DNA from: Methylococcaceae bacterium
GTDB taxonomy: Bacteria > Pseudomonadota > Gammaproteobacteria > Methylococcales > Methylococcaceae
Length of the DNA: 17,052 nt
Assembly (NCBI GenBank): GCA_012026715.1
Contig: VEPB01000562.1
Coordinates: 1 to 17,052 of the forward strand
Reading direction: 5' to 3'
The notes beneath the pieces were generated by a model. That model worked only from the letters and a program-made list of their open reading frames with translations, made no database searches and had not been told where the DNA came from. How positions within the stretch are numbered: position 1 is the first letter of the stretch; every line of letters starts with the position of its first letter. Shown here in pieces: positions 1-6,317 of the stretch. Both the position numbers and the translations under genes were made by a program.

Positions 1-105
1 CCCCGGCGCAAATCGCGGCGGTTCACCTGATGGGAGACGAGGGCATCACCAAACGATATTGTGACCCCATCCCCCGAGAACATCCGGCTGGATTGGGCGA
101 AAATG
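1..105. other. Unresolved left edge
   Basis: No gene can be called here. Plus-strand frame 1 stops at 28-30 and frame 2 at 62-64, so either could be the last codons of a plus-strand gene that begins left of the window. Frame 3 stays open through the terminator that follows and is therefore unlikely to be coding. The hairpin at 106-129 has T-rich 3' sides on both strands, which fits a gene converging from the left, but the few residues visible are not recognisable. Confidence 0.3.
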
Positions 106-129
106 AAAAGGGCGCCTATGCGCCCTTTT
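106..129. terminator. Bidirectional intrinsic terminator
   Basis: A perfect 10-bp stem (106-115 pairing with 120-129, AAAAGGGCGC / GCGCCCTTTT) encloses the loop CTAT. On the plus strand it is followed by a T-run. On the minus strand the arm ends in TTTT and continues CATTTT. It lies 27 bp beyond the stop of the lytic transglycosylase gene, so it probably ends the minus-strand row 5226-157. It could also stop a gene arriving from the left. Confidence 0.85.
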
Positions 130-156
130 TCGTTCATGCCGGAACGGGTACCCCGC

Positions 157-786
157 CTAGTTACGGCGGTAGTAGGTCAGTACCCGGTCGACGTATTCCT
201 GAGTCTCCGGAATCGGCGGAATCTGATTGCCGAACCGCTTAACGGTGTTCTCTCCTGAGTTATAGGCCGCCACCGCCAGCCGCACGTCGGAAAACATATC
301 CAGCAGATCGCTCAGATACCGGGCCCCGCCATCGATGTTGTCCTGAGGATTGAATCGATCGCGGACCCCGTAGCGGTCGGCGGTACCCGGCATCAGCTGC
401 ATCAGGCCAGCCGCGCCCTTATTGGACATGGCTCCGGGATTGTAGGCGGATTCGGCCCGGATGACGGCATGGAGCAGGCCAGGATCCAGGTCATAGCGGT
501 CGGCCGCGGCATTGATCAACGGCGCGTACTCCTGACGGTTCTTGTCGAGCGTGCCGTTGCTAAAGCTGGCGAAGCGCCGCATCGCCCTGGACGAGGAATA
601 CATGAAGGCCGGCGGGGTATGGATGATCATCCGGAATCCGGAGTGACGGGGCTTGTCGGTGTAGTACACATGGCCCGAGGCGTCCACGAACTTGTAGACA
701 TCGGCCTGGGCGGACGACGCTGCCAATCCGCAAAGGGTTCCAAGCATCAGGCACAGACGGAGACTATTCATTGTTCGCCGCTTCAT
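157..786 (-). CDS. Lytic transglycosylase, SLT domain, with DUF4124 N-terminus
   Basis: A 209-residue exported murein hydrolase that should cleave the MurNAc-GlcNAc bond of peptidoglycan, leaving 1,6-anhydro ends. A signal peptide covers about residues 1-28 (hydrophobic stretch, then SSAQA). A DUF4124-like segment follows at 29-48 (DVYKFVDASGHVYYTDKP). The SLT/GEWL-type catalytic domain is at about 88-205: catalytic Glu112 in AESAYNP, GLMQLMP at 127-133, AAYNSG at 173-178 and the end motif IPETQEYVDRV. I chose the ATG at 786 because the signal peptide follows it directly. A second ATG five codons on (771) is also possible, and neither has a strong ribosome site. The frame stays open upstream, but that extension lies antisense to nothing useful and overlaps purT. 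It is the last gene of the minus-strand row, 59 bp after purT. Its fold is clear; its physiological role is not. Confidence 0.88.
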   Translation of the reverse strand: MKRRTMNSLRLCLMLGTLCGLAASSAQADVYKFVDASGHVYYTDKPRHSGFRMIIHTPPAFMYSSSRAMRRFASFSNGTLDKNRQEYAPLINAAADRYDLDPGLLHAVIRAESAYNPGAMSNKGAAGLMQLMPGTADRYGVRDRFNPQDNIDGGARYLSDLLDMFSDVRLAVAAYNSGENTVKRFGNQIPPIPETQEYVDRVLTYYRRN

Positions 787-845
787 CCGGGATTCTGGGT
801 AAACCGAAGTCTTGCATGATTCGGCCGATTTGCAAATTCGCACGG

Positions 846-2048
846 TCAGGACGACATCGGCCGCACCAGGCCGGCTGCCTGCCGGGCCCGCTCCCGCGCC
901 TGTTCGGCCGAGGCTCCCGCCGCGAGGGCCACGCCCATGCGCCGCCGCAGCTGCGAACTGGGCTTGCCGAATAGCCGGATCTCCGTTTCCGGTATCGCCA
1001 GCGCCTGGGGCAAGCCTTCGAAGCCGATGCCCTCGCCTTCCAACCCTCCGTAGATCACGGCGGAGGCGCCGATGCCGGCGAGCGCGGGACACACCGGGAA
1101 TCCCAGGATGGCGCGAGCATGCAAGTCGAATTCGCTCTGGCGCTGGCTGATCATGGTCACCATGCCGGTATCGTGGGGGCGTGGGCTGACCTCGCTGAAC
1201 CAGACCCGATCGCCCTTGACGAACAGTTCCACGCCAAACAACCCGCGACCACCCAACTGCCCCGTCACCGCACGGGCGATGCGCTGCGCCTCCTGCAGAG
1301 CGACGGCGCTCATGGGCTGAGGCTGCCAGCTTTCCACGTAGTCCCCCTGTTCCTGGCGGTGACCGATTGGCTCGCAGAAATAGGTGCCAACCTGACCGTC
1401 GGAGCCTCTGGCGCGCACGGTCAACAGGGTGATTTCGAAATCGAATTCCACCAGGCCTTCCACGATCACCTTGGCGCCCTTGACCCTGCCGCCCTGTTGC
1501 GCATAATCCCAGGCCGGCTGGATATCATCGACCGATTTGAGCAGGGACTGGCCCTTGCCGGATGAGGACATGACCGGTTTGACGAAGCAGGGAAAGCTGA
1601 TGCGGGTGACCGCCTCGCGCAACTCGTCGAGCGAATCGGCAAAGGCGTAGGGCGAGGTCGGCAGGCCCAACTGTTCCGCCGCCAGCCGGCGAATGCCTTC
1701 GCGGTTCATGGTCAACTGCACCGCGCGGGCAGTGGGGATCACTTCGGCCACATCGGCCCGTTCCAGTTCCGCCAGGGTCGCGGTGTCGATGGCTTCGATC
1801 TCCGGTACGATGAGGTGGGGCCGCTCCTGTTCAACCAGACGTCGGATCGCCAGGCCGTCGGTCATGTCCAGCACATGGGAGCGGTGCGCCACCTGGTGCG
1901 CCGGCGCGCCGGCATAGCGGTCGGCGGCGATCACCTCGACCCCGTAGCGCTGCAGCGAGATCGTGAGTTCCTTGCCCAATTCGCCGCTCCCCAGGAGCAG
2001 CACTCTCACACCGCCGGGACTGAGGGGCGTGCCGATTTTCGTGATCAT
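846..2048 (-). CDS. purT: Formate-dependent phosphoribosylglycinamide formyltransferase (PurT)
   Basis: A 400-residue cytosolic ATP-grasp enzyme that makes formyl-GAR from GAR, formate and ATP, the folate-independent version of the third step of purine synthesis. The length matches the family (about 390). The N-terminal nucleotide-like fold shows GSGELGKE at 20-27. The ATP-grasp domain has MNREGIRR at 114-121, the ATP-binding KPVMSSSGKGQS at 157-168 and the metal/substrate segment FSEVSPRPHDTG at 284-295. The ATG at 2048 has AGGA ten bases upstream (2059-2062). It starts 24 bp after the Hsp70 stop, so it is probably co-transcribed with that gene, although no functional link is obvious. In a one-carbon-using bacterium PurT would draw on the formate pool; that is inference. 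Identification is secure. Confidence 0.96.
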   Translation of the reverse strand: MITKIGTPLSPGGVRVLLLGSGELGKELTISLQRYGVEVIAADRYAGAPAHQVAHRSHVLDMTDGLAIRRLVEQERPHLIVPEIEAIDTATLAELERADVAEVIPTARAVQLTMNREGIRRLAAEQLGLPTSPYAFADSLDELREAVTRISFPCFVKPVMSSSGKGQSLLKSVDDIQPAWDYAQQGGRVKGAKVIVEGLVEFDFEITLLTVRARGSDGQVGTYFCEPIGHRQEQGDYVESWQPQPMSAVALQEAQRIARAVTGQLGGRGLFGVELFVKGDRVWFSEVSPRPHDTGMVTMISQRQSEFDLHARAILGFPVCPALAGIGASAVIYGGLEGEGIGFEGLPQALAIPETEIRLFGKPSSQLRRRMGVALAAGASAEQARERARQAAGLVRPMSS

Positions 2049-2072
2049 GGTCGGATCGTCCTGTAATTGGGG

Positions 2073-4148
2073 TTATTTAAAAGGCCAGAAAGATTTCTTG
2101 GCAGCCGGCTCCTCCGCCGTTCCCTCTTTCTCTATCTTTTCCTGACCGGGGTGCTGATCCGGCACCGGATCGTCAGTGTGGTCGATGACGACTTCATCCA
2201 CTTCGTCAGATCCGGAAGCTTCGGGAGCCGACTCCGTTTCAAGCGCTTCCAAATGCGCCACCGGATTTTCCGGCAGCGCTTCCGGATCGGCGGCCAGTGA
2301 TTCGTTGCCGCCGCCATCCCCGGCACGCACGTCGAACTCCACCTTCCAACGCTCGCCACCGGACACCGCCACGGCTTCGAGTTGCAGGGTGCCCACTTCG
2401 GTGACCTGAGCGGCCAGTCGCACCGGCACCACCTCGCCAGGCTGGCGCCGATCGGACGAGAGGTTCACCTCGATTTCGTCCAGATCGTCCAGTTCGCCTT
2501 CCGGCCACCATTCCAACCGGGTTCCCACCAGATCGTCGCGCCGCACGTTGGATCCGAAGAACCGGAACCGCACCGGTTCGCCCACCACCAGGCCGAATTC
2601 GTCATGGGGCAATTCCGCGCTGGTGCCCTCCTCCATGCCGAAGGGCGCGATGCACAGCGCTTCCATGGGTGGTGGAAAGCCGGGAACGGCGGGCATAGCA
2701 CTCTCCACCCCGACATAGTAGGCCGCCGCGGTCCCGCCCCGGATCCGCACTCCCTTGCCACGCCGCACATAGCCGTAATAGGCTGCGCCACGGGCCACCG
2801 CCAGGTCGAGATCGGCGCCGGCCAGCAATCGCGCGGGTGGAGCGCCATCATCGCTGAGCCAGCTATTGATGACTTCTAGCAACCGGTGGGCCAAAGCCTC
2901 CGACTTGAACACACCGCCGTTGAGCAAGACTGCGGTGGGATGGATGAACCGAGCGCTGGGGCTGACGGCGATGCCCAAGTCCTCCGCCGCGTTGAGTTGG
3001 CGGCTGAGGAAAGCGGCCAGATGGCAGGTGATGCGGGCATCCTTGGCGTAAGGCAATCCCAGAGTGGTCAGACCGGTCCGCGCCTGCACCTGGGGCTTGG
3101 CATCGACGCCGACCCGAGGGAAAAAGCCCTCGACCAAGGTACGGCCGACTTCGTCGCGGGTCAACGCAGTCCGCAAGGTGCCGCCGATGAGGGAACTGCC
3201 GCGGCTCGGCACCACGATGGGAATTTCCATCAGCGCCGGATTGGCCAGCAGATTCTCTTTGGCATCGCGGCAGCCGTGGGTCAGCGCCTGCAGCTGCCAG
3301 GGTTCCAACCGCTTGCCTTCCTTCTCCAGCTTCTGCTTTACCACATAGGCCAGCGCCAGATCCATGTTGTCGCCACCCAGCAGGATATGGTCGCCAATAG
3401 CGATGCGGTTGAGCACCAGGTTGCCCTGGTCCTCCGTCACCGCGATCAAGGACAGGTCGGTGGTGCCGCCCCCCACGTCCACCACCAGGATGATATCGCC
3501 CGGCTTGACCTGATCGCGCCATTGGCCGGCGGAAGTCTGGATCCAGCTATATAAAGCGGACTGCGGTTCTTCCAGCAGGATGGCCTGACGCAGACCCACT
3601 GCATGGGCCGCTTCCACCGTCAGTTCGCGCGCGGCCGGATCGAAAGATGCCGGCACGGTGATGACCAGGTCCTGCTCGCTGAGGGGATGATTCGGATTGG
3701 CTGAGTTCCAGGCATCCCGCATGTGGCGCAGATAGTGAATCGCGGCCTGTAGCGGGGAAACCCGGGCGACTTCTTCCGGCGCCTGTATCGGCAGGATGGC
3801 TGAGCGGCAATCCACTCCACTGTGACACAGCCAGCTCTTGGCGCTGGCCACCAGGCGAATCGGTGTCTTGCTGCCAAGCGAGCGGGCCAGCTCGCCGGTG
3901 ATGGCTTCCGGCCGCTCGTTCCACGGCAGCGCCAGATCGCCCGCCGCCAACTCCGCTTCGTGGGCCTGATAGACGAAGGAAGGAAGCTGGTTCTTGTTTT
4001 CCACAGTCCCGGGCGCCACCAGTTGGGCGATGGGCATCACCTGCAAAGGGGCGTGCTCACCGTCGCACTGGGTCAACTCCAGGTAAGAAACGACGCTGTT
4101 GGTGGTGCCGAGGTCGATGCCGACGGCATAGCGGGGCTGGCCGTTCAC
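2073..4148 (-). CDS. Divergent Hsp70-family protein, partner of DUF2760
   Basis: A 691-residue cytosolic Hsp70-type ATPase. The nucleotide-binding core is intact: phosphate-1 VGIDLGTTNSVV (9-20), a Lys104 context ASAKSWL resembling the DnaK catalytic lysine, TVPASFD (164-170), phosphate-2 VVDVGGGTTDLS (222-233), LLGGDNMD (256-263) and an adenosine-type motif LLNGGVFKS (408-416). The C-terminal part (about 490-610) is beta-rich and does not look like the DnaK substrate domain and lid. It ends in an acidic, low-complexity tail (about 611-685) closed by KKSFWPFK. The start is GTG at 4148, overlapping the DUF2760 stop by four bases (GTGA), so translation of the two is probably coupled. Related loci, as I recall them, often carry a second, larger Hsp70 next to this one; none is present here, as purT follows. 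The client is unknown. It is not DnaK or HscA. Confidence 0.9.
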   Translation of the reverse strand: MNGQPRYAVGIDLGTTNSVVSYLELTQCDGEHAPLQVMPIAQLVAPGTVENKNQLPSFVYQAHEAELAAGDLALPWNERPEAITGELARSLGSKTPIRLVASAKSWLCHSGVDCRSAILPIQAPEEVARVSPLQAAIHYLRHMRDAWNSANPNHPLSEQDLVITVPASFDPAARELTVEAAHAVGLRQAILLEEPQSALYSWIQTSAGQWRDQVKPGDIILVVDVGGGTTDLSLIAVTEDQGNLVLNRIAIGDHILLGGDNMDLALAYVVKQKLEKEGKRLEPWQLQALTHGCRDAKENLLANPALMEIPIVVPSRGSSLIGGTLRTALTRDEVGRTLVEGFFPRVGVDAKPQVQARTGLTTLGLPYAKDARITCHLAAFLSRQLNAAEDLGIAVSPSARFIHPTAVLLNGGVFKSEALAHRLLEVINSWLSDDGAPPARLLAGADLDLAVARGAAYYGYVRRGKGVRIRGGTAAAYYVGVESAMPAVPGFPPPMEALCIAPFGMEEGTSAELPHDEFGLVVGEPVRFRFFGSNVRRDDLVGTRLEWWPEGELDDLDEIEVNLSSDRRQPGEVVPVRLAAQVTEVGTLQLEAVAVSGGERWKVEFDVRAGDGGGNESLAADPEALPENPVAHLEALETESAPEASGSDEVDEVVIDHTDDPVPDQHPGQEKIEKEGTAEEPAAKKSFWPFK

Positions 4149-4756
4149 AACTCCACCTCCGCCGCCGCGACGACGGCGGACTCGTGGCCCGGATTGATCT
4201 TGGGCAGCTTGACGCCGGTGACCCGCCAGCCCCGATGTACCAGGGTACCTGTGAATGGCGCCTCGCCCACGATGTTACCGGTGAGCCGCACCGCCGCCGG
4301 GTCGAAACCCTTGGGCAGGGTGATCCGCTGACCCTCAGGTTCCTGGCGGACCGGTTCCAGTTCGAAATATTGCTGCATCACCTTGACGCAACCCTGGTGC
4401 ACCACCCGTGCGGCAGCACCGATGTCCGAATCGGAAAACCCGCTGACGTCTTCCTTGATGAAATCGATGAAGCGGGCCTCCTTTTGCAGCAGTCCCAGCA
4501 GTTGCAGGGCGGCATCGGGCACCGCCTCTTTCACCACCACGGTTTCGGTCCTAACCGCTGCCGCAGCCGGTTCGGCCCGCTGGACCAAAGTCTCCGGCAC
4601 GGCACGGCGGGATTCGGGCGGGCAACGCCGCCTGAGGGAAAACATCACCAACAGCAAAAACAGCACTTGCAGGAAAAACAAACCGGCAACGGTCGCTGCC
4701 AACCCCGCATGTATCGCATCGAAAGTTGTGGGGATGACGTTCAAATCGATTTTCAT
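4145..4756 (-). CDS. DUF2760 protein with N-terminal membrane anchor
   Basis: A 203-residue protein of unknown function. One transmembrane helix spans about residues 18-41 and is followed by LRRR, which by the positive-inside rule places the rest in the cytoplasm. An Ala/Glu/Arg linker runs to about 75. The DUF2760 domain (about 80-203) shows LLGLLQKEARFIDFIKEDV, SDSDIGAAARVVHQGC, a GFDPAAVRLTGN segment and a late GWRVTGVKLP, all recognisable family hallmarks. The ATG at 4756 has GGAG ten bases upstream (4767-4770). It is overlapped by the Hsp70 gene and preceded by the lipoprotein gene at 32 bp, so it may tether the Hsp70 to the inner membrane; that is inference from gene order and topology. 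Confidence 0.88.
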   Translation of the reverse strand: MKIDLNVIPTTFDAIHAGLAATVAGLFFLQVLFLLLVMFSLRRRCPPESRRAVPETLVQRAEPAAAAVRTETVVVKEAVPDAALQLLGLLQKEARFIDFIKEDVSGFSDSDIGAAARVVHQGCVKVMQQYFELEPVRQEPEGQRITLPKGFDPAAVRLTGNIVGEAPFTGTLVHRGWRVTGVKLPKINPGHESAVVAAAEVEL

Positions 4757-4788
4757 GGTCCGGTTTCTCCGGTGGATGGGATGAGCGC

Positions 4789-5226
4789 CTAGTTGTTCTG
4801 TTTTGAATCCGCCGGCACCTCGGCCTCTTGTGCGGCCCGCTGGGCTGCTACCGCCTGCAGGAATCGCATGAGCGACTGGGCGCCACGCGACCGGGTCTTG
4901 CGCATATAGCGTTCGGTCACCGAATCCGGCACCTTTTCATCCGCGTAAGCCGTTTTGATCCCCTCCAGATGAGATTCGCAGGCGTGCAGAATCCTATCCC
5001 CCAATGCGCGCGGGTCGCCCTGTTGCTTTACCCCAGCCCATGCTTCGGAATTCAGACAACGCTCGTACTGTCTGACGGCATCATTGGCACGGGCGATGGT
5101 CTGCTCCGACAACGTCGATGCCTGCCATCCGGCATCCTCGCCCCCGGTGGGAGGACGTCTCGGACCGTTCTGACAACCGGCCAGCATGAATAAGGAGGTG
5201 AGTAGTATCAGGCGTGATGCGGTCAA
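4789..5226 (-). CDS. Small unrecognised lipoprotein
   Basis: A 145-residue protein I cannot assign to a family. It has a short lipoprotein signal with lipobox LAGC and lipidated Cys18. Gln at +2 predicts sorting to the outer membrane. The mature part is largely helical and charged, with two further cysteines (57, 83) that could form a disulfide and a helix-rich C-terminus (RFLQAVAAQRAAQEA). The start is TTG at 5226; it is favoured because GAGG lies seven bases upstream (5234-5237) and the signal peptide begins there. The only in-frame ATG nearby (Met14) would destroy the signal. It is the first gene of the minus-strand row that continues into DUF2760 and Hsp70, so it may belong to that system. 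Confidence 0.78.
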   Translation of the reverse strand: MTASRLILLTSLFMLAGCQNGPRRPPTGGEDAGWQASTLSEQTIARANDAVRQYERCLNSEAWAGVKQQGDPRALGDRILHACESHLEGIKTAYADEKVPDSVTERYMRKTRSRGAQSLMRFLQAVAAQRAAQEAEVPADSKQNN

Positions 5227-5256
5227 TCGTATGCCTCGCGTTTCGACGGTCGGCGG

Positions 5257-5283
5257 ATTTTACGCCATCTTGGCGACTGGCAA
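5257..5283 (-). promoter_or_regulatory. Candidate promoter of the lipoprotein-DUF2760-Hsp70 row
   Basis: On the minus strand TTGCCA (5278-5283) and TAAAAT (5257-5262) are separated by 15 bp, a short but usable spacer. The spacer contains a 13-bp palindrome, CGCCA-AGA-TGGCG (5263-5275), which could be an operator or could reflect chance. Transcription would start about 25 bases before the TTG start codon. Confidence 0.35.
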
Positions 5284-5293
5284 GAAATGGGAG

Positions 5294-5416
5294 GCCTAAG
5301 ACCAGCCACTGAATTCCAAGGCGTACCCAGATTTGCCCAACGGCGACGTCACGGTGGTTGGCCGCTGGTCTACCCGGAAGAACCTGCGAAAGCCTTTCAA
5401 TTGCCGGTAGCCTAAG
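5294..5416. repeat. Repeats in the divergent lipoprotein/bfr intergenic region
   Basis: An 8-bp inverted repeat, AGACCAGC at 5299-5306 and GCTGGTCT at 5364-5371, is flanked by two direct copies of GCCTAAG (5294-5300 and 5410-5416). The second copy lies inside the putative bfr promoter spacer. No coding frame of substance occupies 5227-5455. The repeats may be regulator sites for either divergent unit; no known consensus such as a Fur box is evident. Confidence 0.35.
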
Positions 5417-5423
5417 CCATACT
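5395..5423 (+). promoter_or_regulatory. Candidate bfr promoter
   Basis: TTTCAA (5395-5400), a 17-bp spacer and CATACT (5418-5423) would start transcription about 25 bases before the bfr ATG. The match to the sigma-70 consensus is modest (3/6 and 4/6), so this rests mainly on position. Confidence 0.3.
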
Positions 5424-5455
5424 CAACCGATCTTCCCGCCCTTCAGGAGCCCGAA

Positions 5456-5941
5456 ATGCAAGGCCATTCCCAGGTTATCGATAACCTTAACCTGCTGCTC
5501 GCCGGCGAACTGACCGCCATCGACCAGTACTTCGCCCATGCCCACATGTACAGAAATTGGGGATTCAATAAGCTGGCCGACCATATCGAGCACGAGACCC
5601 TGGAAGAACGCGATCACGCCGACCGTCTGGCCAAGCGCATCCTATTTCTGGAAGGCCAACCGGACCTGTCGAAACGGGAACCACTGAATGTCGGTCAGTC
5701 GGTGCCGGAAATGCTGCGTAACGATCTGGCCGTAGAACTTCGGGTTGTCACCAATCTGCGAAAAGTCATGGCGCTATGCGAATCGCTGCAGGACTATGAA
5801 ACCCGGAACATCCTGTTGAAGCTGCTGGATGATACGGAAATGGACCACACCTGGTGGCTGGAGAAGCAGCTTCGGCTGATCGACTCCGTAGGCCTGCAGA
5901 ACTATCTGCAATCCCAGATGGAGGACGCCCCAGCCGAATGA
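5456..5941 (+). CDS. bfr: Bacterioferritin lacking the haem-ligand methionine
   Basis: A 161-residue four-helix iron-storage protein expected to form a 24-subunit cage and oxidise Fe(II) at a di-iron site. The ferroxidase ligands are all present: Glu18, Glu51, His54, Glu94, Glu128 and His131 (the last two shifted by one against E. coli because of one inserted residue), plus Tyr25. Position 52, the methionine that ligates haem between subunits in E. coli Bfr, is arginine (EERDHAD, 50-56), so this is a catalytic, haem-free type subunit like FtnA-type bacterioferritins. The ATG has AGGAG six bases upstream (5445-5449). Bfd follows 93 bp later. Identification of the family is secure; loss of haem binding is inferred from the residue. 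Confidence 0.95.
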   Translation: MQGHSQVIDNLNLLLAGELTAIDQYFAHAHMYRNWGFNKLADHIEHETLEERDHADRLAKRILFLEGQPDLSKREPLNVGQSVPEMLRNDLAVELRVVTNLRKVMALCESLQDYETRNILLKLLDDTEMDHTWWLEKQLRLIDSVGLQNYLQSQMEDAPAE

Positions 5942-5974
5942 CGGCAGGGCGATCGAAAGAATCCGGGTTCATTG

Positions 5975-6003
5975 TTGCGAACCGTTCGCAGATGCACTAA
6001 TAT
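5975..6003 (+). promoter_or_regulatory. Candidate bfd promoter
   Basis: TTGCGA (5975-5980), a 17-bp spacer and TAATAT (5998-6003) form a good sigma-70-type promoter in the bfr-bfd gap. Its presence suggests that bfd can be transcribed independently of bfr. Confidence 0.5.
5976..5990. promoter_or_regulatory. Perfect palindrome, candidate operator over the bfd -35 region
   Basis: TGCGAAC-C-GTTCGCA is a perfect 7-bp inverted repeat around one central base. It covers the -35 hexamer and the start of the spacer of the bfd promoter, where a bound repressor would block RNA polymerase. It does not resemble the AT-rich Fur box, so the regulator is unknown. Confidence 0.45.
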
Positions 6004-6034
6004 GAAGTCATCGTTCATTCCGGGTTTTGCCACC

Positions 6035-6241
6035 ATGTATGTCTGTCTCTGCAAAGGCGTCACAGATCATCAGATCCGCAAGTCCGTCCTTTCGCACGAC
6101 GTGTCCTCCCTGCGCGATTTGCGCCGCTGCCTGGGAGCCTGCGATCAATGCGGGAAGTGTGCCACGGAGGCCAAAAGGCTGATTAACGAAACCCTTTGTG
6201 AACGCTCCGACTTGGAGCGAATGGGTAACTTGGCTTCATAA
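6035..6241 (+). CDS. bfd: Bacterioferritin-associated ferredoxin (Bfd)
   Basis: A 68-residue [2Fe-2S] protein that passes electrons into bacterioferritin to release stored iron. The cluster ligands are Cys4 and Cys6 in MYVCLCKGVTD and Cys39 and Cys42 in QCGKC. The linker between the pairs is one residue longer than in E. coli Bfd. Cys32 and Cys36 are additional cysteines in RRCLGAC. The ATG at 6035 is chosen because MYVCLC is the usual N-terminus; in-frame ATG (6002) and TTG (5972) codons upstream fall within or at the promoter. It sits directly downstream of bfr and ends before a strong terminator. Confidence 0.93.
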   Translation: MYVCLCKGVTDHQIRKSVLSHDVSSLRDLRRCLGACDQCGKCATEAKRLINETLCERSDLERMGNLAS

Positions 6242-6267
6242 CGCCAGTCCTCCTTTCGGCGGACATA

Positions 6268-6295
6268 AAAAAATGCGCCCGAAGGCGCATTTTTT
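6268..6295. terminator. Bidirectional intrinsic terminator between bfd and porin
   Basis: A perfect 12-bp stem (6268-6279 with 6284-6295) carries a CGAA tetraloop; its A-tract and T-tract give a T-run on either strand. It ends 22 bp from the porin stop and begins 26 bp after the bfd stop, so it serves both convergent genes. Confidence 0.92.
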
Positions 6296-6317
6296 GTTTC
6301 TGACTTGAGGTGGTTGC

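Noticed and set aside
787..1092. 102-residue N-terminal extension of the lytic transglycosylase frame
   Set aside because: It is Arg/Gly-rich, overlaps purT on the same strand, and the signal peptide begins only at the ATG at 786.
2382..2879. Long plus-strand frame opposite the Hsp70 gene
   Set aside because: Opposite-strand shadow of a GC-rich gene, with no recognisable domain and no ribosome site; the same holds for 2886-3554 and 4184-4792.
5972..6034. TTG or upstream ATG start for Bfd
   Set aside because: These codons lie in or beside the promoter and palindrome, and family members begin MYVCLC as at 6035.
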